A stretch of 64,000 nt of DNA from REEB76 sp963774895. GTDB lineage: Bacteria > Pseudomonadota > Gammaproteobacteria > Natronospirales > REEB76. The notes below the pieces were generated by a model. The model was not told where the DNA came from. It saw only the letters and a program-made list of their open reading frames with translations, and searched no databases. Shown here piece after piece: positions 51,729 to 60,714 of this stretch; positions within the stretch are counted from its first letter, which is position 1, and each line of letters begins with the position of its first letter. The stretch lies in assembly GCA_963774895.1 (NCBI GenBank), contig CAVZGN010000003.1:1-64000 (forward strand), in the 5' to 3' direction. Made by a program: the position numbers and the translations under genes.

Positions 51729-52874
51729 ATGCAGCTCATGAAACCGAAACTGACACTGCACAGCGGTGATGGCATTTCAAATGCCAGTGCGGCGCGCCAT
51801 AGCATCAATTTGCCGGCGCCCTTCGTTATGCATTTGGGTGGTGTATTACCGCAAGTCCAGATCGCCTACGAAACCTGGGGCCGGCTCGCCGCTGACAAAG
51901 GCAATGTGGTACTGCTGTTCACCGGCCTGTCGCCCTCGGCACACGCGGCCTCTTCACCCGCGGATCCGTCGCCCGGTTGGTGGGAGGACATGGTAGGTCC
52001 CGGCAAGCCATTGGATACGGAACGCTTCTTCGTGGTATGCGTGAATTCACTCGGCAGCTGTTTCGGTTCCACCGGCCCCTCATCCAACAATCCGGAAACC
52101 GGACGGCCCTATGCTGTGCATTTTCCCACGCTCACGGTTGAGGATATTGCGGCTGCGGCGCATGCCGCGTTGCAGGCGCTCGGTATTCCACGCGTGCATA
52201 TCCTCGTGGGGGCATCCTTGGGCGGCATGAGTGCGCTCGCCTACGCCATCCTATTTCCTGAAGTAGCCGATGTACTGATCAGCCTATCAGCCGCCGTGCA
52301 TGCGGGACCGTTCGCCATCGCGGTGCGCTCTCTGCAGCGTGAATTGATTCGCAGCGATGTTGCCTGGCAGGGCGGCGATTACCCTCCCGGCGATGGCCCG
52401 CGCGAAGGCATGCGGCTGGCACGCAAACTCGGCATGATCAGTTACCGTTCGGCTTCCGAGTGGCTGGAGCGTTTCGGCCGGGAGCGGACCGATCGTGCGG
52501 GCCATGAACCTTTCGACTTCGAATTCGAAGTGGAATCCTATCTGGAATCCCGCGCTCGCGCTTTCATCGGCGAATTCGACGCAAATTCCTATCTGTATCT
52601 GTCACACGCCATGGACCTGTTCGATGTGGCCGAGCATGGCGGCAGCGTGGAGAAGGCTTTCCGGCATCTGCGACTCAAGCAGGCTCTGGTGGTAGGCGTG
52701 GAGACCGATATCCTGTTTCCTCTGCATCAACAGCGGCAACTGGCGGAATGCCTTCGGCAGGGTGGGGTAGCTACGCAGTTTGTCTCATTGACTTCGAAAC
52801 AAGGGCACGATTCCTTCCTGGTGGATATGGACCGGTTCCGCCCCACCATTGGGGATTTCATCGATACGTTGTGA
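51729..52874 (+). CDS. MetX-family O-acyltransferase
   Basis: A 381-residue alpha/beta hydrolase of the MetX family. The nucleophile elbow is GASLGGMSALAYA, the start of the fold is YETWGRL, and the Asp and His of the triad are in GVETDILFP and GHDSFL. MetX enzymes acylate homoserine; a subgroup in Xanthomonas-like bacteria instead makes O-succinylserine. The run RSLQRELIRSD with a following WQGGDYPP and YRSASEWLERFGRERTDR resembles that subgroup, and the window also carries CBS and CGL, so O-succinyl-L-serine is a reasonable guess. AGG precedes the ATG at 51729. Confidence 0.82.
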   Translation: MQLMKPKLTLHSGDGISNASAARHSINLPAPFVMHLGGVLPQVQIAYETWGRLAADKGNVVLLFTGLSPSAHAASSPADPSPGWWEDMVGPGKPLDTERFFVVCVNSLGSCFGSTGPSSNNPETGRPYAVHFPTLTVEDIAAAAHAALQALGIPRVHILVGASLGGMSALAYAILFPEVADVLISLSAAVHAGPFAIAVRSLQRELIRSDVAWQGGDYPPGDGPREGMRLARKLGMISYRSASEWLERFGRERTDRAGHEPFDFEFEVESYLESRARAFIGEFDANSYLYLSHAMDLFDVAEHGGSVEKAFRHLRLKQALVVGVETDILFPLHQQRQLAECLRQGGVATQFVSLTSKQGHDSFLVDMDRFRPTIGDFIDTL

Positions 52875-52904
52875 ACGTGGCCGGGTAGTCTGAGAAAGCC
52901 TTTA

Positions 52905-53753
52905 TTATTTCTGGGTAGCGGGACTAGCTTCAGGCGCATTGATCAGAAACGCATGCGGATCCACCGGCGTGCCGTTGAGGCTCACGGTCCAGTGCAGGTT
53001 GGGACCGGTGGTGCGGCCGCTGGCGCCGATGTTGCCCACAATTTCTCCCTGTTTCACTTTCTGCCCACGCTTGACTGTGATCTTGCTCAGGTGGCAGTAC
53101 ACGCTGTACAGCCCTTGGCCGAGATTGATGGTGAGTGTTTGGCCGCAAAAATAGTAATCCCCCACATCCGCTACCACACCCGTTGCCGGTGCGCGTACCG
53201 GTGTATCCAGCGGCGCTCCGATATCTATGCCGCTGTGTGGGCTGCGGGCTTCGTCGTTCAGGAAGCGCCGCAGTCCGAAACCAGCGGTTTCAGGGCCCGG
53301 CGCCGGCCAGATGAAATCCATATCCGGGTTGGCGTCCGGCTTCCAGGTATCGAGCACGTGGCGCAGATGCGCCTGCTCCCTTTCGATGCGTTTTAGTTGT
53401 GCCGCGGTCGGATTGACCAGCTCTGGATTCTTGATGGCGAGTCTCTGTTCCGGATATTGCTTGGGCAGCACGCTGAATTTCACTTGCAATGGAGTCGTGT
53501 TAGCAATCTTAATATCCAGGGATTTCTCGCCGGCTGAGGTCTCGAGCGGGATGCCGGTAATGGCATACCAGTGGTGCACGTAGCGCACCACCATGATGCG
53601 GCGCGCATCGAAATGTACGACCGGAACTAGGCTGGCATCCGGCAAAGAAATGACGGCTACGCCGCCCGGCACCGGCTCGTTCTTCGGCAGATCTGCCGAC
53701 AGGGCGGCCACTGGCAAAAATCCTACGATCAAAAACACTGCCATACGTTTCAT
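52905..53753 (-). CDS. M23 family peptidase (LytM domain)
   Basis: A 282-residue secreted protein with a signal peptide (MKRMAVFLIVGFLPVAALSA) and a C-terminal M23 domain. Zinc ligands are visible: HSGIDIG (His and Asp), YCHLSKI and GPNLHWTV. The domain appears active. It likely cuts peptidoglycan cross-bridges or is a relative of NlpD/EnvC activators. The N-terminal 150 residues contain a beta-rich region of unknown role. It overlaps xseA by 4 bases and is probably cotranscribed from it. Confidence 0.9.
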   Translation of the reverse strand: MKRMAVFLIVGFLPVAALSADLPKNEPVPGGVAVISLPDASLVPVVHFDARRIMVVRYVHHWYAITGIPLETSAGEKSLDIKIANTTPLQVKFSVLPKQYPEQRLAIKNPELVNPTAAQLKRIEREQAHLRHVLDTWKPDANPDMDFIWPAPGPETAGFGLRRFLNDEARSPHSGIDIGAPLDTPVRAPATGVVADVGDYYFCGQTLTINLGQGLYSVYCHLSKITVKRGQKVKQGEIVGNIGASGRTTGPNLHWTVSLNGTPVDPHAFLINAPEASPATQK

Positions 53754-55132
53754 TTTTTAATCTCTTTGTGCGTGGATTCGACTCTGGCCGAAAGCCGGCC
53801 ATCGGAAAGACGTGCATTTACCTGCTGGCTAGGATGCGCTGAATTGACCGATGCGACCACAGTGCCAGTCACTGCATCGGTGAGTATCGCGTAACCCCGG
53901 TCCAAGGTCGCCGGCGGACTGATGGTATCCAGCCCGCGCACCGCCAGTCCCAGACGATTCTCCAGGCCTTTGAGATTCTGGCGTACGGCAAATGCCAGTC
54001 TTTGTCCTATGGCCTCACAACGATTGCGCAACAGCGCAAGGATTTGCGCCGGACTATGCTGGTGCAAGCGCGCACGCAGACCCTCCAGGCGCGCCGTGTG
54101 TGTGCGCTGCTGGGTCTGCATGGACTGCCGCAGGCGCAGCTCCAGTTCATCGAGTCGCTGGGCGCGCTCGCGCAACACCCGCGCCGGATGCAAATGCTCA
54201 AGTCGTTCAATGCACCAATCGAGGCGCTCACGCAAGCCTGCGAGCGCCGCCGCCAATAGTTGGCTGAGCTGGCGGCGGGATTGTTCGAGATTACGCAACC
54301 ATTCGCTGCTGTCGGGCGTCACCAGCTCGGCCGCACCCGTGGGCGTGGGCGCGCGCACGTCCGCGACGAAGTCGGCGATGGTGAAATCGATCTCATGGCC
54401 GACGCCGCTGACGACGGGAATTTCGGATTCATAGATCGCGCGTGCCACCAGCTCTTCGTTGAATGCCCATAGGTCCTCGAGCGAACCGCCACCGCGCGTG
54501 ATGATCAGCACATCACATTCGGCACGCGTGTTCGCCAGGCGAATCATGGCGGCGATCTTCACAGACGCGCCTTCGCCCTGCACCGGTACCGGATAGACGA
54601 TCACGCGCGCCAGCGCGTAGCGGCGGCGGATCACGCTCAGAATGTCGCGCAATGCCGCGCCGCTCGGCGAAGTCACCACCCCGATTCTGCGCGGCAGGCT
54701 GGGCAACGGTTTCTTGTGAGCCGCATCGAACCAGCCGGCTTTCGCGAGTTTCTGCTTGAGTTCCTCGAAGGCACGCTGCAATGCGCCGTGCCCGGCTTCC
54801 TCCATGTGCTCGATAATGAGCTGGAAATCGCCGCGTGCTTCGTACAGGCTGACATGCGCACGCACCAATACATGCAGACCGTCGACCGGCTTGAAGCGCA
54901 AGGCCGTAGCGCGGTTGCGGAACAGCGCACAACGCACCTGGGCGGTGCTGTCCTTGAGGGAGAAATACAGGTGACCGGAACCCGGACGCGACAGATTGGA
55001 CAGCTCACCCTCCACCCAGAGGTACGGGAAACCGCCTTCCAACAGGGTGCGCGCTTCGCGATTGAGCTGTGAGACGGTGAGAATTTGCCGGTCGGCCGAA
55101 TCTAACGCGAGACTGTCCTGTGTCGATGCCAT
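53750..55132 (-). CDS. xseA: exodeoxyribonuclease VII large subunit
   Basis: XseA forms exonuclease VII with XseB and degrades single-stranded DNA. The 460-residue protein has an N-terminal OB-fold (LTVSQLNREARTLLE, FPYLWVEGELSN), the catalytic domain (VTSPSGAALRDIL, TRGGGSLEDLWAFN, GHEIDFTIADF) and a long coiled-coil. The ATG at 55132 opens MASTQDSLALD; a longer frame from 55174 is possible but less typical. It is divergent from guaB. xseB is not in this window. Confidence 0.95.
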   Translation of the reverse strand: MASTQDSLALDSADRQILTVSQLNREARTLLEGGFPYLWVEGELSNLSRPGSGHLYFSLKDSTAQVRCALFRNRATALRFKPVDGLHVLVRAHVSLYEARGDFQLIIEHMEEAGHGALQRAFEELKQKLAKAGWFDAAHKKPLPSLPRRIGVVTSPSGAALRDILSVIRRRYALARVIVYPVPVQGEGASVKIAAMIRLANTRAECDVLIITRGGGSLEDLWAFNEELVARAIYESEIPVVSGVGHEIDFTIADFVADVRAPTPTGAAELVTPDSSEWLRNLEQSRRQLSQLLAAALAGLRERLDWCIERLEHLHPARVLRERAQRLDELELRLRQSMQTQQRTHTARLEGLRARLHQHSPAQILALLRNRCEAIGQRLAFAVRQNLKGLENRLGLAVRGLDTISPPATLDRGYAILTDAVTGTVVASVNSAHPSQQVNARLSDGRLSARVESTHKEIKK

Positions 55133-55201
55133 GCGCCATGATAGCCGTGGTGCGCGGGCGGCGAAAGCGGCCAATCAGTAACGTTGGATGCATCGCCTGG
55201 T

Positions 55202-55230
55202 TTACCCGACGAGCACTAAACGATTATAAT
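55202..55230 (+). promoter_or_regulatory. sigma-70 promoter of guaB
   Basis: TTACCC (55202-55207) and a consensus TATAAT (55225-55230) are 17 bases apart, 35 bases before the guaB ATG. Only the -10 box is a strong match. Confidence 0.55.
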
Positions 55231-55264
55231 TACACGCTTTATCATCATCAGCCTGGGAGCCGTG

Positions 55265-56731
55265 ATGCGCATCCTCCAGGAAGCTCTCACCTTCGACGAC
55301 GTCCTGCTTGTGCCTGCCTATTCGGAAGTCCTGCCGCGGGATGTGGAACTCAAAACCCGTCTCACCCGCCACATCAGCCTCAACATCCCCTTGATATCAG
55401 CCGCTATGGACTCGGTGACCGAGGCGCGGCTCGCCATCAGCATGGCCCAGGAAGGCGGTATCGGCATCATCCACAAGAACATGACGCCACAGGAGCAGGC
55501 GCGCCAGGTACGCGCCGTCAAGAAATTCGAGAGCGGCGTCATCAAGGATCCCATCACCGTAAGTCCCGACATGAGCGTCGGCGACGTGCTCAAGCTCACG
55601 CGCGCCCACAATATTTCCGGTGTGCCGGTGGTGGAAGGCGAACGCCTGGTGGGCATCGTCACCAGCCGCGATCTGCGTTTCGAGACACGCTATAACGAAG
55701 TCATCGGCAAGATCATGACTGGAAAGGAACAGCTGGTGACCGTCAAGGAAGGCGCCGACAAGGAAGAGATCCTGGCTAAGCTGCACCAGAACCGCATCGA
55801 AAAAGTGCTGGTGGTGAACGACAAATACCAGCTGCGCGGCATGATCACGGTCAAGGACATCCAGAAGGCCCGGGATTATCCCTACGCCAGCAAGGATGAG
55901 CATGGCCGTCTGAGGGTGGGCGCGGCAGTCGGCACCGGCGGCGACACCGAGGAACGCATTACCGCACTGGTGGAGGCCGGTGTGGACGTGGTGGTGGTGG
56001 ATACTTCACACGGGCACAGCGTGGGCGTGCTGAACCGCGTGCGCCAGATCAAGAAACGCTACAAGGAGCTGGCCGTCATCGGCGGCAACATCGTCACCGC
56101 CGAGGCCGCCAAGGCACTTGTAGAGGCGGGTGCCGATGGTGTGAAAGTGGGTATCGGCCCGGGTTCCATCTGCACCACGCGCATCGTGGCCGGCGTGGGG
56201 GTGCCGCAGATCACGGCGGTCGCGGATGTGGCCGCAGCATTAGCCAAGTCCGGCGTGCCCTTGATCGCCGACGGTGGCATCCGCTACTCGGGCGACGTGG
56301 CCAAGGCCATCGCCGCCGGCGCGTATTCAGTGATGCTCGGCGGACTGTTCGCCGGCACCGAAGAGGCGCCCGGTGAAGTGGAGTTGTATCAGGGACGTTC
56401 GTATAAATCTTATCGCGGCATGGGCTCACTGGGCGCCATGGCGCAGAAGCAGGGCTCCGCTGATCGTTACTTTCAGGACCCGACCGAAGAGATCGAAAAA
56501 CTGGTGCCGGAGGGCATCGAAGGCCGCGTGCCTTACAAGGGCAGTCTGGTGGCCATCGTGCATCAGCTTATGGGGGGTCTGCGCTCCAGTATGGGCTATG
56601 TCGGTTGCCGCAGTATCGATGAAATGCGCACCCGGCCCCAATTCGTGCGTATCACCGGCGCCGGCATGCGCGAAAGCCACGTGCACGATGTCAGCATCAC
56701 CAAGGAAGCGCCGAATTACCGTACCGATTGA
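55265..56731 (+). CDS. guaB: inosine-5'-monophosphate dehydrogenase
   Basis: IMPDH oxidises IMP to XMP, the branch step to GMP. The 488-residue protein contains the TIM barrel split by two CBS domains (about 95-200: KDPITVSPDMSVGDVLK, VTSRDLRFE). The active-site loop is GIGPGSICTTRIVAGVGVPQ with the catalytic Cys, and RYSGDVAKAIAAGA binds phosphate. ATG 55265 is preferred over the in-frame GTG 55262, with GGGAG upstream. It is followed by guaA, forming the guaBA pair. Confidence 0.97.
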   Translation: MRILQEALTFDDVLLVPAYSEVLPRDVELKTRLTRHISLNIPLISAAMDSVTEARLAISMAQEGGIGIIHKNMTPQEQARQVRAVKKFESGVIKDPITVSPDMSVGDVLKLTRAHNISGVPVVEGERLVGIVTSRDLRFETRYNEVIGKIMTGKEQLVTVKEGADKEEILAKLHQNRIEKVLVVNDKYQLRGMITVKDIQKARDYPYASKDEHGRLRVGAAVGTGGDTEERITALVEAGVDVVVVDTSHGHSVGVLNRVRQIKKRYKELAVIGGNIVTAEAAKALVEAGADGVKVGIGPGSICTTRIVAGVGVPQITAVADVAAALAKSGVPLIADGGIRYSGDVAKAIAAGAYSVMLGGLFAGTEEAPGEVELYQGRSYKSYRGMGSLGAMAQKQGSADRYFQDPTEEIEKLVPEGIEGRVPYKGSLVAIVHQLMGGLRSSMGYVGCRSIDEMRTRPQFVRITGAGMRESHVHDVSITKEAPNYRTD

Positions 56732-56846
56732 TACGTTTGTTCCAGCCAGGAGTGGAGGGTGAGCGTAAAGCCAGAGTCCAGAAATCCCGTCAACTTGGCC
56801 GTTTCCGGCATTTGCGCCATTGCAACCAACAAAGCGAAACCTCGGC

Positions 56847-58469
56847 ATGAAATCCGTGCGTAATCCGGAAAACCCACAAGCATCCAACGCTTCCCAGCCA
56901 CGCGATATCCACGCCCAGAGCATCCTGATCATCGATTTCGGCTCCCAGTGGACACAATTGATCGCACGCCGGGTGCGCGAGATCGGCGTGTATTGCGAGA
57001 TCCGCTCACCGGATATGAGCACGCAAGCATTACGTGCATTCGCCCCGCGTGGCGTGATTCTGTCTGGCGGACCGGAATCGGTGGTGGGCGAAGCCACGCC
57101 CAAAACGCCATCAGCTGTATTCAATCTTGGTGTGCCTGTATTGGGCATCTGCTATGGCATGCAGGATATGGCCGCACAACTGGGCGGCAAGGTGGAAGCC
57201 AGCGCGCACCGGGAGTTCGGCGTCGAGCAGATGACAGTAACCGCCACATCAGCACTGCTGGACGACTTTGCTGACAGCCAGGACGCCGAGGGCCGGCCGG
57301 TGCTGGAAGTGATGATGAACCATGGCGATTCGGTGACCGCTCTGCCTGCGAGGTTTACTGCTGTCGGTGCATCCCGGTCGATTGCCTGCGCAGCCATGGT
57401 GGATGAGAAGCGGCGTTTCTACGGCGTGCAGTTTCACCCGGAAGCCACCCAGACACTTCAGGGCGGAAAGATCCTCGCGCGTTTCGTGCTCACGATCTGT
57501 GGATGCACGACCCTGTGGAATCCGGCGCGCATCATCGAGGATGCAATCCAGAGGGTGCAACGACAAGTCGGATCCGGAAAAGTGCTACTGGGACTTTCCG
57601 GTGGCGTAGATTCCTCAGTGGTGGCAGCGCTACTGCACCGTGCCATCGGCGACCAGCTTACCTGTGTGTTCGTGGATACCGGGCTTCTGCGCCTGCACGA
57701 GGGCGACCAGGTCATGGACACCTTCACGCGCCATATGGGCGTGCGCGTCCTGCGTGTGGATGCGGAGCAACGGTTCCTCAAGGCACTTTCAGGAATCACC
57801 GACCCGGAACAGAAACGCAAGATCATCGGCAAATTGTTCATCCAGGTGTTCGAAGAGGAGGCCGCCAAACTCAAGGATGTCCAGTGGCTCGCCCAGGGCA
57901 CCATTTATCCAGACGTGATCGAATCGGCCGCCGCTAGCGGCAAGGCGCATGTGATCAAGTCGCATCACAACGTGGGCGGCCTACCGGAAGCGATGCACTT
58001 GAAGCTCATCGAACCTTTACGGGAGCTCTTCAAGGACGAAGTTCGTAGGATCGGCGTCGAGCTGGGGCTGCCTCAAGCGATGGTCGATCGCCATCCGTTC
58101 CCGGGCCCGGGCTTGGGCGTGCGCATCCTGGGGGAGGTTAAAAAAGAGTATGCGGACCTGCTCAGGCAGGCCGACTCTATATATATAGATGAGTTGCGCC
58201 AGGCCGGTCTTTACGATCAGGTCAGCCAGGCCTTTGCGGTGTTCCTGCCAGTGCGTTCCGTGGGCGTCATGGGCGACGGTCGACGCTATGACTATGTGGT
58301 GGCCCTGCGTGCGGTCGAGACCGTAGATTTCATGTCGGCGCGCTGGGCGCGCCTGCCCTATGATTTTCTGGATCGGGTATCTCGGCGCATCGTCAATGAA
58401 GTGACCGGCATCTCGCGAGTGGTGTACGACATCTCCGGCAAGCCGCCGGCCACCATTGAGTGGGAGTGA
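56847..58469 (+). CDS. guaA: GMP synthase (glutamine-hydrolysing)
   Basis: GuaA amidates XMP to GMP with glutamine and ATP. The 540 residues contain the class I amidotransferase domain (IIDFGSQWTQLIARRVRE; nucleophile Cys102 in GICYGMQ; VQFHPEA), the ATP pyrophosphatase P-loop GLSGGVDSSVV, and the C-terminal domain ending ISGKPPATIEWE. An upstream in-frame start at 56820 is not needed for the fold. It is 115 bases after guaB. Confidence 0.97.
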   Translation: MKSVRNPENPQASNASQPRDIHAQSILIIDFGSQWTQLIARRVREIGVYCEIRSPDMSTQALRAFAPRGVILSGGPESVVGEATPKTPSAVFNLGVPVLGICYGMQDMAAQLGGKVEASAHREFGVEQMTVTATSALLDDFADSQDAEGRPVLEVMMNHGDSVTALPARFTAVGASRSIACAAMVDEKRRFYGVQFHPEATQTLQGGKILARFVLTICGCTTLWNPARIIEDAIQRVQRQVGSGKVLLGLSGGVDSSVVAALLHRAIGDQLTCVFVDTGLLRLHEGDQVMDTFTRHMGVRVLRVDAEQRFLKALSGITDPEQKRKIIGKLFIQVFEEEAAKLKDVQWLAQGTIYPDVIESAAASGKAHVIKSHHNVGGLPEAMHLKLIEPLRELFKDEVRRIGVELGLPQAMVDRHPFPGPGLGVRILGEVKKEYADLLRQADSIYIDELRQAGLYDQVSQAFAVFLPVRSVGVMGDGRRYDYVVALRAVETVDFMSARWARLPYDFLDRVSRRIVNEVTGISRVVYDISGKPPATIEWE

Positions 58470-58505
58470 TGCTCGCCACGTCTTTTTACCCGGATACGGC
58501 GTTGC

Positions 58506-58530
58506 AGCACCGCACTCGGTGCTCATTTAC
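58506..58530 (+). terminator. possible terminator of guaA
   Basis: AGCACCG (58506-58512) and CGGTGCT (58517-58523) with loop CACT, followed by CATTTACTTG. The stem is short and the T run poor. Confidence 0.4.
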
Positions 58531-58618
58531 TTGAATGTAATCTCCGCGCCTCGTGCGGTACTGCGCCTTTTCTCTGGTCAAAATTCGTTGGTGAGAGCCA
58601 ACCTGTTATCTTCAGTTT

Positions 58619-59092
58619 ATGAGCAGTGTTAGCCAAGACGAGATATGGATGCAGGATGCATTGATCCTCGCCCAAAGGGCAGGGGCGATTAATGAGGTGC
58701 CTGTGGGGGCAGTGGTGATCAAGGATTGCGCCATTATCGGGCGCGGCTGGAACCATCCTATAAGTGCACATGATCCCACTGCGCATGCGGAGATCATCGC
58801 CATGCGCGAGGCCGCGCGCACATTAAAAAATTACCGCCTGACGGATACTACGCTCTACGTGACGCTGGAACCCTGCAGCATGTGCGCCGGGGCCATGGTG
58901 CATGCCCGCATCCGCCGCCTGGTGTTCGGCGCACCGGATCCGCACGCCGGCGCTGCCGGCAGCATCTCCAATATCGTCCAGACGCCTGATCTCAATCACC
59001 GCGTGGAAATTACTTCAGGCATCCTTGCGGAGCAGTGCGGCGAGCTGCTCAAGGGTTTTTTTCTCCAGCGACGCAAGCCATTGATATTGTAG
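58619..59092 (+). CDS. tadA: tRNA-specific adenosine deaminase
   Basis: TadA converts A34 to inosine in tRNA-Arg(ACG). The 157 residues carry the deaminase zinc motif: H56-A-E58 in TAHAEIIAM and P-C86-SM-C89 in LEPCSMCAGAMV, plus RRLVFGAPDPHAGAAGS, a TadA-specific segment. Another 6-7 bases separate it from the structured tRNA-Ser region. The gene is single and its upstream region (58470-58618) has the guaA terminator. Confidence 0.95.
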   Translation: MSSVSQDEIWMQDALILAQRAGAINEVPVGAVVIKDCAIIGRGWNHPISAHDPTAHAEIIAMREAARTLKNYRLTDTTLYVTLEPCSMCAGAMVHARIRRLVFGAPDPHAGAAGSISNIVQTPDLNHRVEITSGILAEQCGELLKGFFLQRRKPLIL

Positions 59093-59122
59093 CTATCGAC
59101 TGTAGGTTAAAATTGACACCTG

Positions 59123-59312
59123 ACTGGAGAGGTACCGAAGCGGGTGAAGTCGGTGCTTTTCTTCGGAATGCCTGAGGCATTCCGAACCGGCTGCACGCCT
59201 CGCCAGGGCAGATTTTTGCTCCTGCAATATCTGCACTTCCGCCCTCCATGGCGGTCGGAAGGCGAGGCTGGTCAGCATGCCATGGGGATGGCTCAATGAG
59301 CGAGAAGAGTTT
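59123..59312. repeat. tRNA-Ser-derived fragment and structured hairpin element
   Basis: The first 21 bases, ACTGGAGAGGTACCGAAGCGG (59123-59143), repeat exactly at 59313-59333, the 5' end of tRNA-Ser. After the fragment, GGTGAAGTCGGTGC still looks like a D arm and anticodon stem, then the sequence turns into hairpins: a perfect 11-bp stem TTCGGAATGCC/GGCATTCCGAA (59162-59186) and a larger three-way fold with outer stem GCCTCGCC/GGCGAGGC (59197-59204, 59261-59268) enclosing GCAGAT/ATCTGC and CTTCCGCC/GGCGG-T-CGGAAG. It resembles the units at the tRNA-Met locus in design though not in sequence. Confidence 0.6.
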
Positions 59313-59315
59313 ACT

Positions 59316-59407
59316 GGAGAGGTACCGAAGCGGTCACAACGGCACCGACTCGAAATCGGTTGGGGGCTAAATGCTCCACGTGGGTTCGAATCCCACCCTC
59401 TCCGCCA
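59316..59407 (+). tRNA. tRNA-Ser (CGA)
   Basis: A 92-base class II tRNA with encoded CCA: acceptor GGAGAGG (59316-59322) pairs with CCTCTCC (59397-59403), anticodon CGA at 59351-59353 in loop CTCGAAA, a long variable arm (TGGGGGCTAAATGCTCCACG) and T arm GTGGGTTCGAATCCCAC. A truncated duplicate of its 5' end sits about 190 bases upstream. Confidence 0.95.
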
Positions 59408-59452
59408 TTGTTTGCACTACACTTGTGACAGACCAACGAACTGGATCTAAGC

Positions 59453-59791
59453 ATGGCCGCCCGACATATCTATAAAGTGATTTTTATGAACCAGGGCAAG
59501 ATCTATGAGGTCTATGCCCGCAAGGTCACCCAAGAGGGTTTCTGGGGGTTCATCGAGATCGAACAACTGGTGTTCGGCGAGCGTTCCAGCGTGGTCTTGG
59601 ATCCCAGCGAAGAGAAACTCAAGGATGAGTTTGCCGGTGTGAAACGCACCTATATACCCATGCATGCTGTGATGCGCATCGATGAAGTCGCACATGAGGG
59701 CACCGCCAAGATCCATGCCATTGAGAGCGGGTCCAACGTGACACCTTTCCCAATGCCCATGTACACCCCGGGCAGCAGTCATAAAAAATGA
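59453..59791 (+). CDS. DUF1820 family protein
   Basis: A 112-residue protein with the DUF1820 core: IYKVIFMNQGKIYEVYARKV, GFWGFIEIEQLVFGERSSVV and the YIPMHAVMRIDEV segment. Members are widespread in gammaproteobacteria with no known role. It is 45 bases downstream of tRNA-Ser and 40 bases before the metallo-hydrolase gene, so these two may form an operon. Confidence 0.88.
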   Translation: MAARHIYKVIFMNQGKIYEVYARKVTQEGFWGFIEIEQLVFGERSSVVLDPSEEKLKDEFAGVKRTYIPMHAVMRIDEVAHEGTAKIHAIESGSNVTPFPMPMYTPGSSHKK

Positions 59792-59831
59792 GCTTCGACG
59801 CCATACAACCGGGACGTGTGAATCCTTGAGC

Positions 59832-60602
59832 ATGCGCTTTGCCCTGCTCGGGAGCGGCAGCCGGGGCAATGCCACATTGATTCAGTCTGGCCGCACCTGT
59901 GTGATGGTAGATTGCGGTTTCTCCGTGACTGAAACTACCGCACGGCTCGCACGCTTGGAGATGGCACCGGAAGACATTTCGGCCTTACTCATCACCCACG
60001 AACATTCTGACCATGTGAACGGTGCCGCCCGGTTCGCAAGCCGCTACGGGACTCCGATCCGGTGCACGAACGGTACACTGGCCGCTTGCGCTAAATACGG
60101 TATCGAAGACGCCGAGACCTTCGACCCACAGATGGAATTCGAGCTTATGGATCTTGAGGTCAAACCGCTTACGGTGCCACACGATGCGCGCGAACCGACA
60201 CAGTTCGTATTCACGGATGGACGTCACCGCTTGGGAATCCTGACCGATACCGGCAGCATCACCGAGCATATCCGGTTGTCGCTATCCGGCTGCGATGCGC
60301 TTATCCTCGAATGCAACCATGATGTCACCATGCTGGAGAATGGCCCGTATCCCGAGCAGCTCAAACTGCGGGTCGGCGGTCCCCTGGGGCATCTCAGCAA
60401 TACACAAGCCGCAGGTTTTCTGGAAGAACTGGACTGCAGAGGGCTGCAGCACCTGGTGGCAGCGCATCTGAGTGAAAAGAACAATTCACCGGGCTTGGCA
60501 CGCCAGGCACTGGCGCAGGCCTTAGATTGCGAGCTTGACTGGATCGAGCACGCCACGCAGGACCTGGGTCTCGGCTGGCGAGATTTGCTCACCGGCAGCT
60601 GA
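59832..60602 (+). CDS. YycJ-like metallo-beta-lactamase-fold hydrolase
   Basis: A 256-residue protein of the metallo-beta-lactamase fold with motifs ALLITHEHSDHVNGA (HxHxDH), TDTG and LECNHD, and GPLGHLSN. This matches the YycJ/WalJ group, putative nucleases or phosphodiesterases. ATG 59832 (MRFALLGSGSRGNATL) is the likely start; a TTG two codons upstream is possible. A plausible operon with DUF1820. Confidence 0.9.
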   Translation: MRFALLGSGSRGNATLIQSGRTCVMVDCGFSVTETTARLARLEMAPEDISALLITHEHSDHVNGAARFASRYGTPIRCTNGTLAACAKYGIEDAETFDPQMEFELMDLEVKPLTVPHDAREPTQFVFTDGRHRLGILTDTGSITEHIRLSLSGCDALILECNHDVTMLENGPYPEQLKLRVGGPLGHLSNTQAAGFLEELDCRGLQHLVAAHLSEKNNSPGLARQALAQALDCELDWIEHATQDLGLGWRDLLTGS

Positions 60603-60714
60603 AGCCCGGCCGTCATATGGTGCCAGGGACTGCGTGCGTCCTTCAAGCTTGTGTGTGGAGAGCGTGGCAGCCTTCCGGTAAAATATCCCTCTGAACACGC
60701 CCCAAGGACCGATC

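Noticed and set aside
59113..59118. TTGACA as the -35 box of a tRNA-Ser promoter
   Set aside because: No -10 box is found at the right distance; 17 bases downstream lies the tRNA fragment itself.
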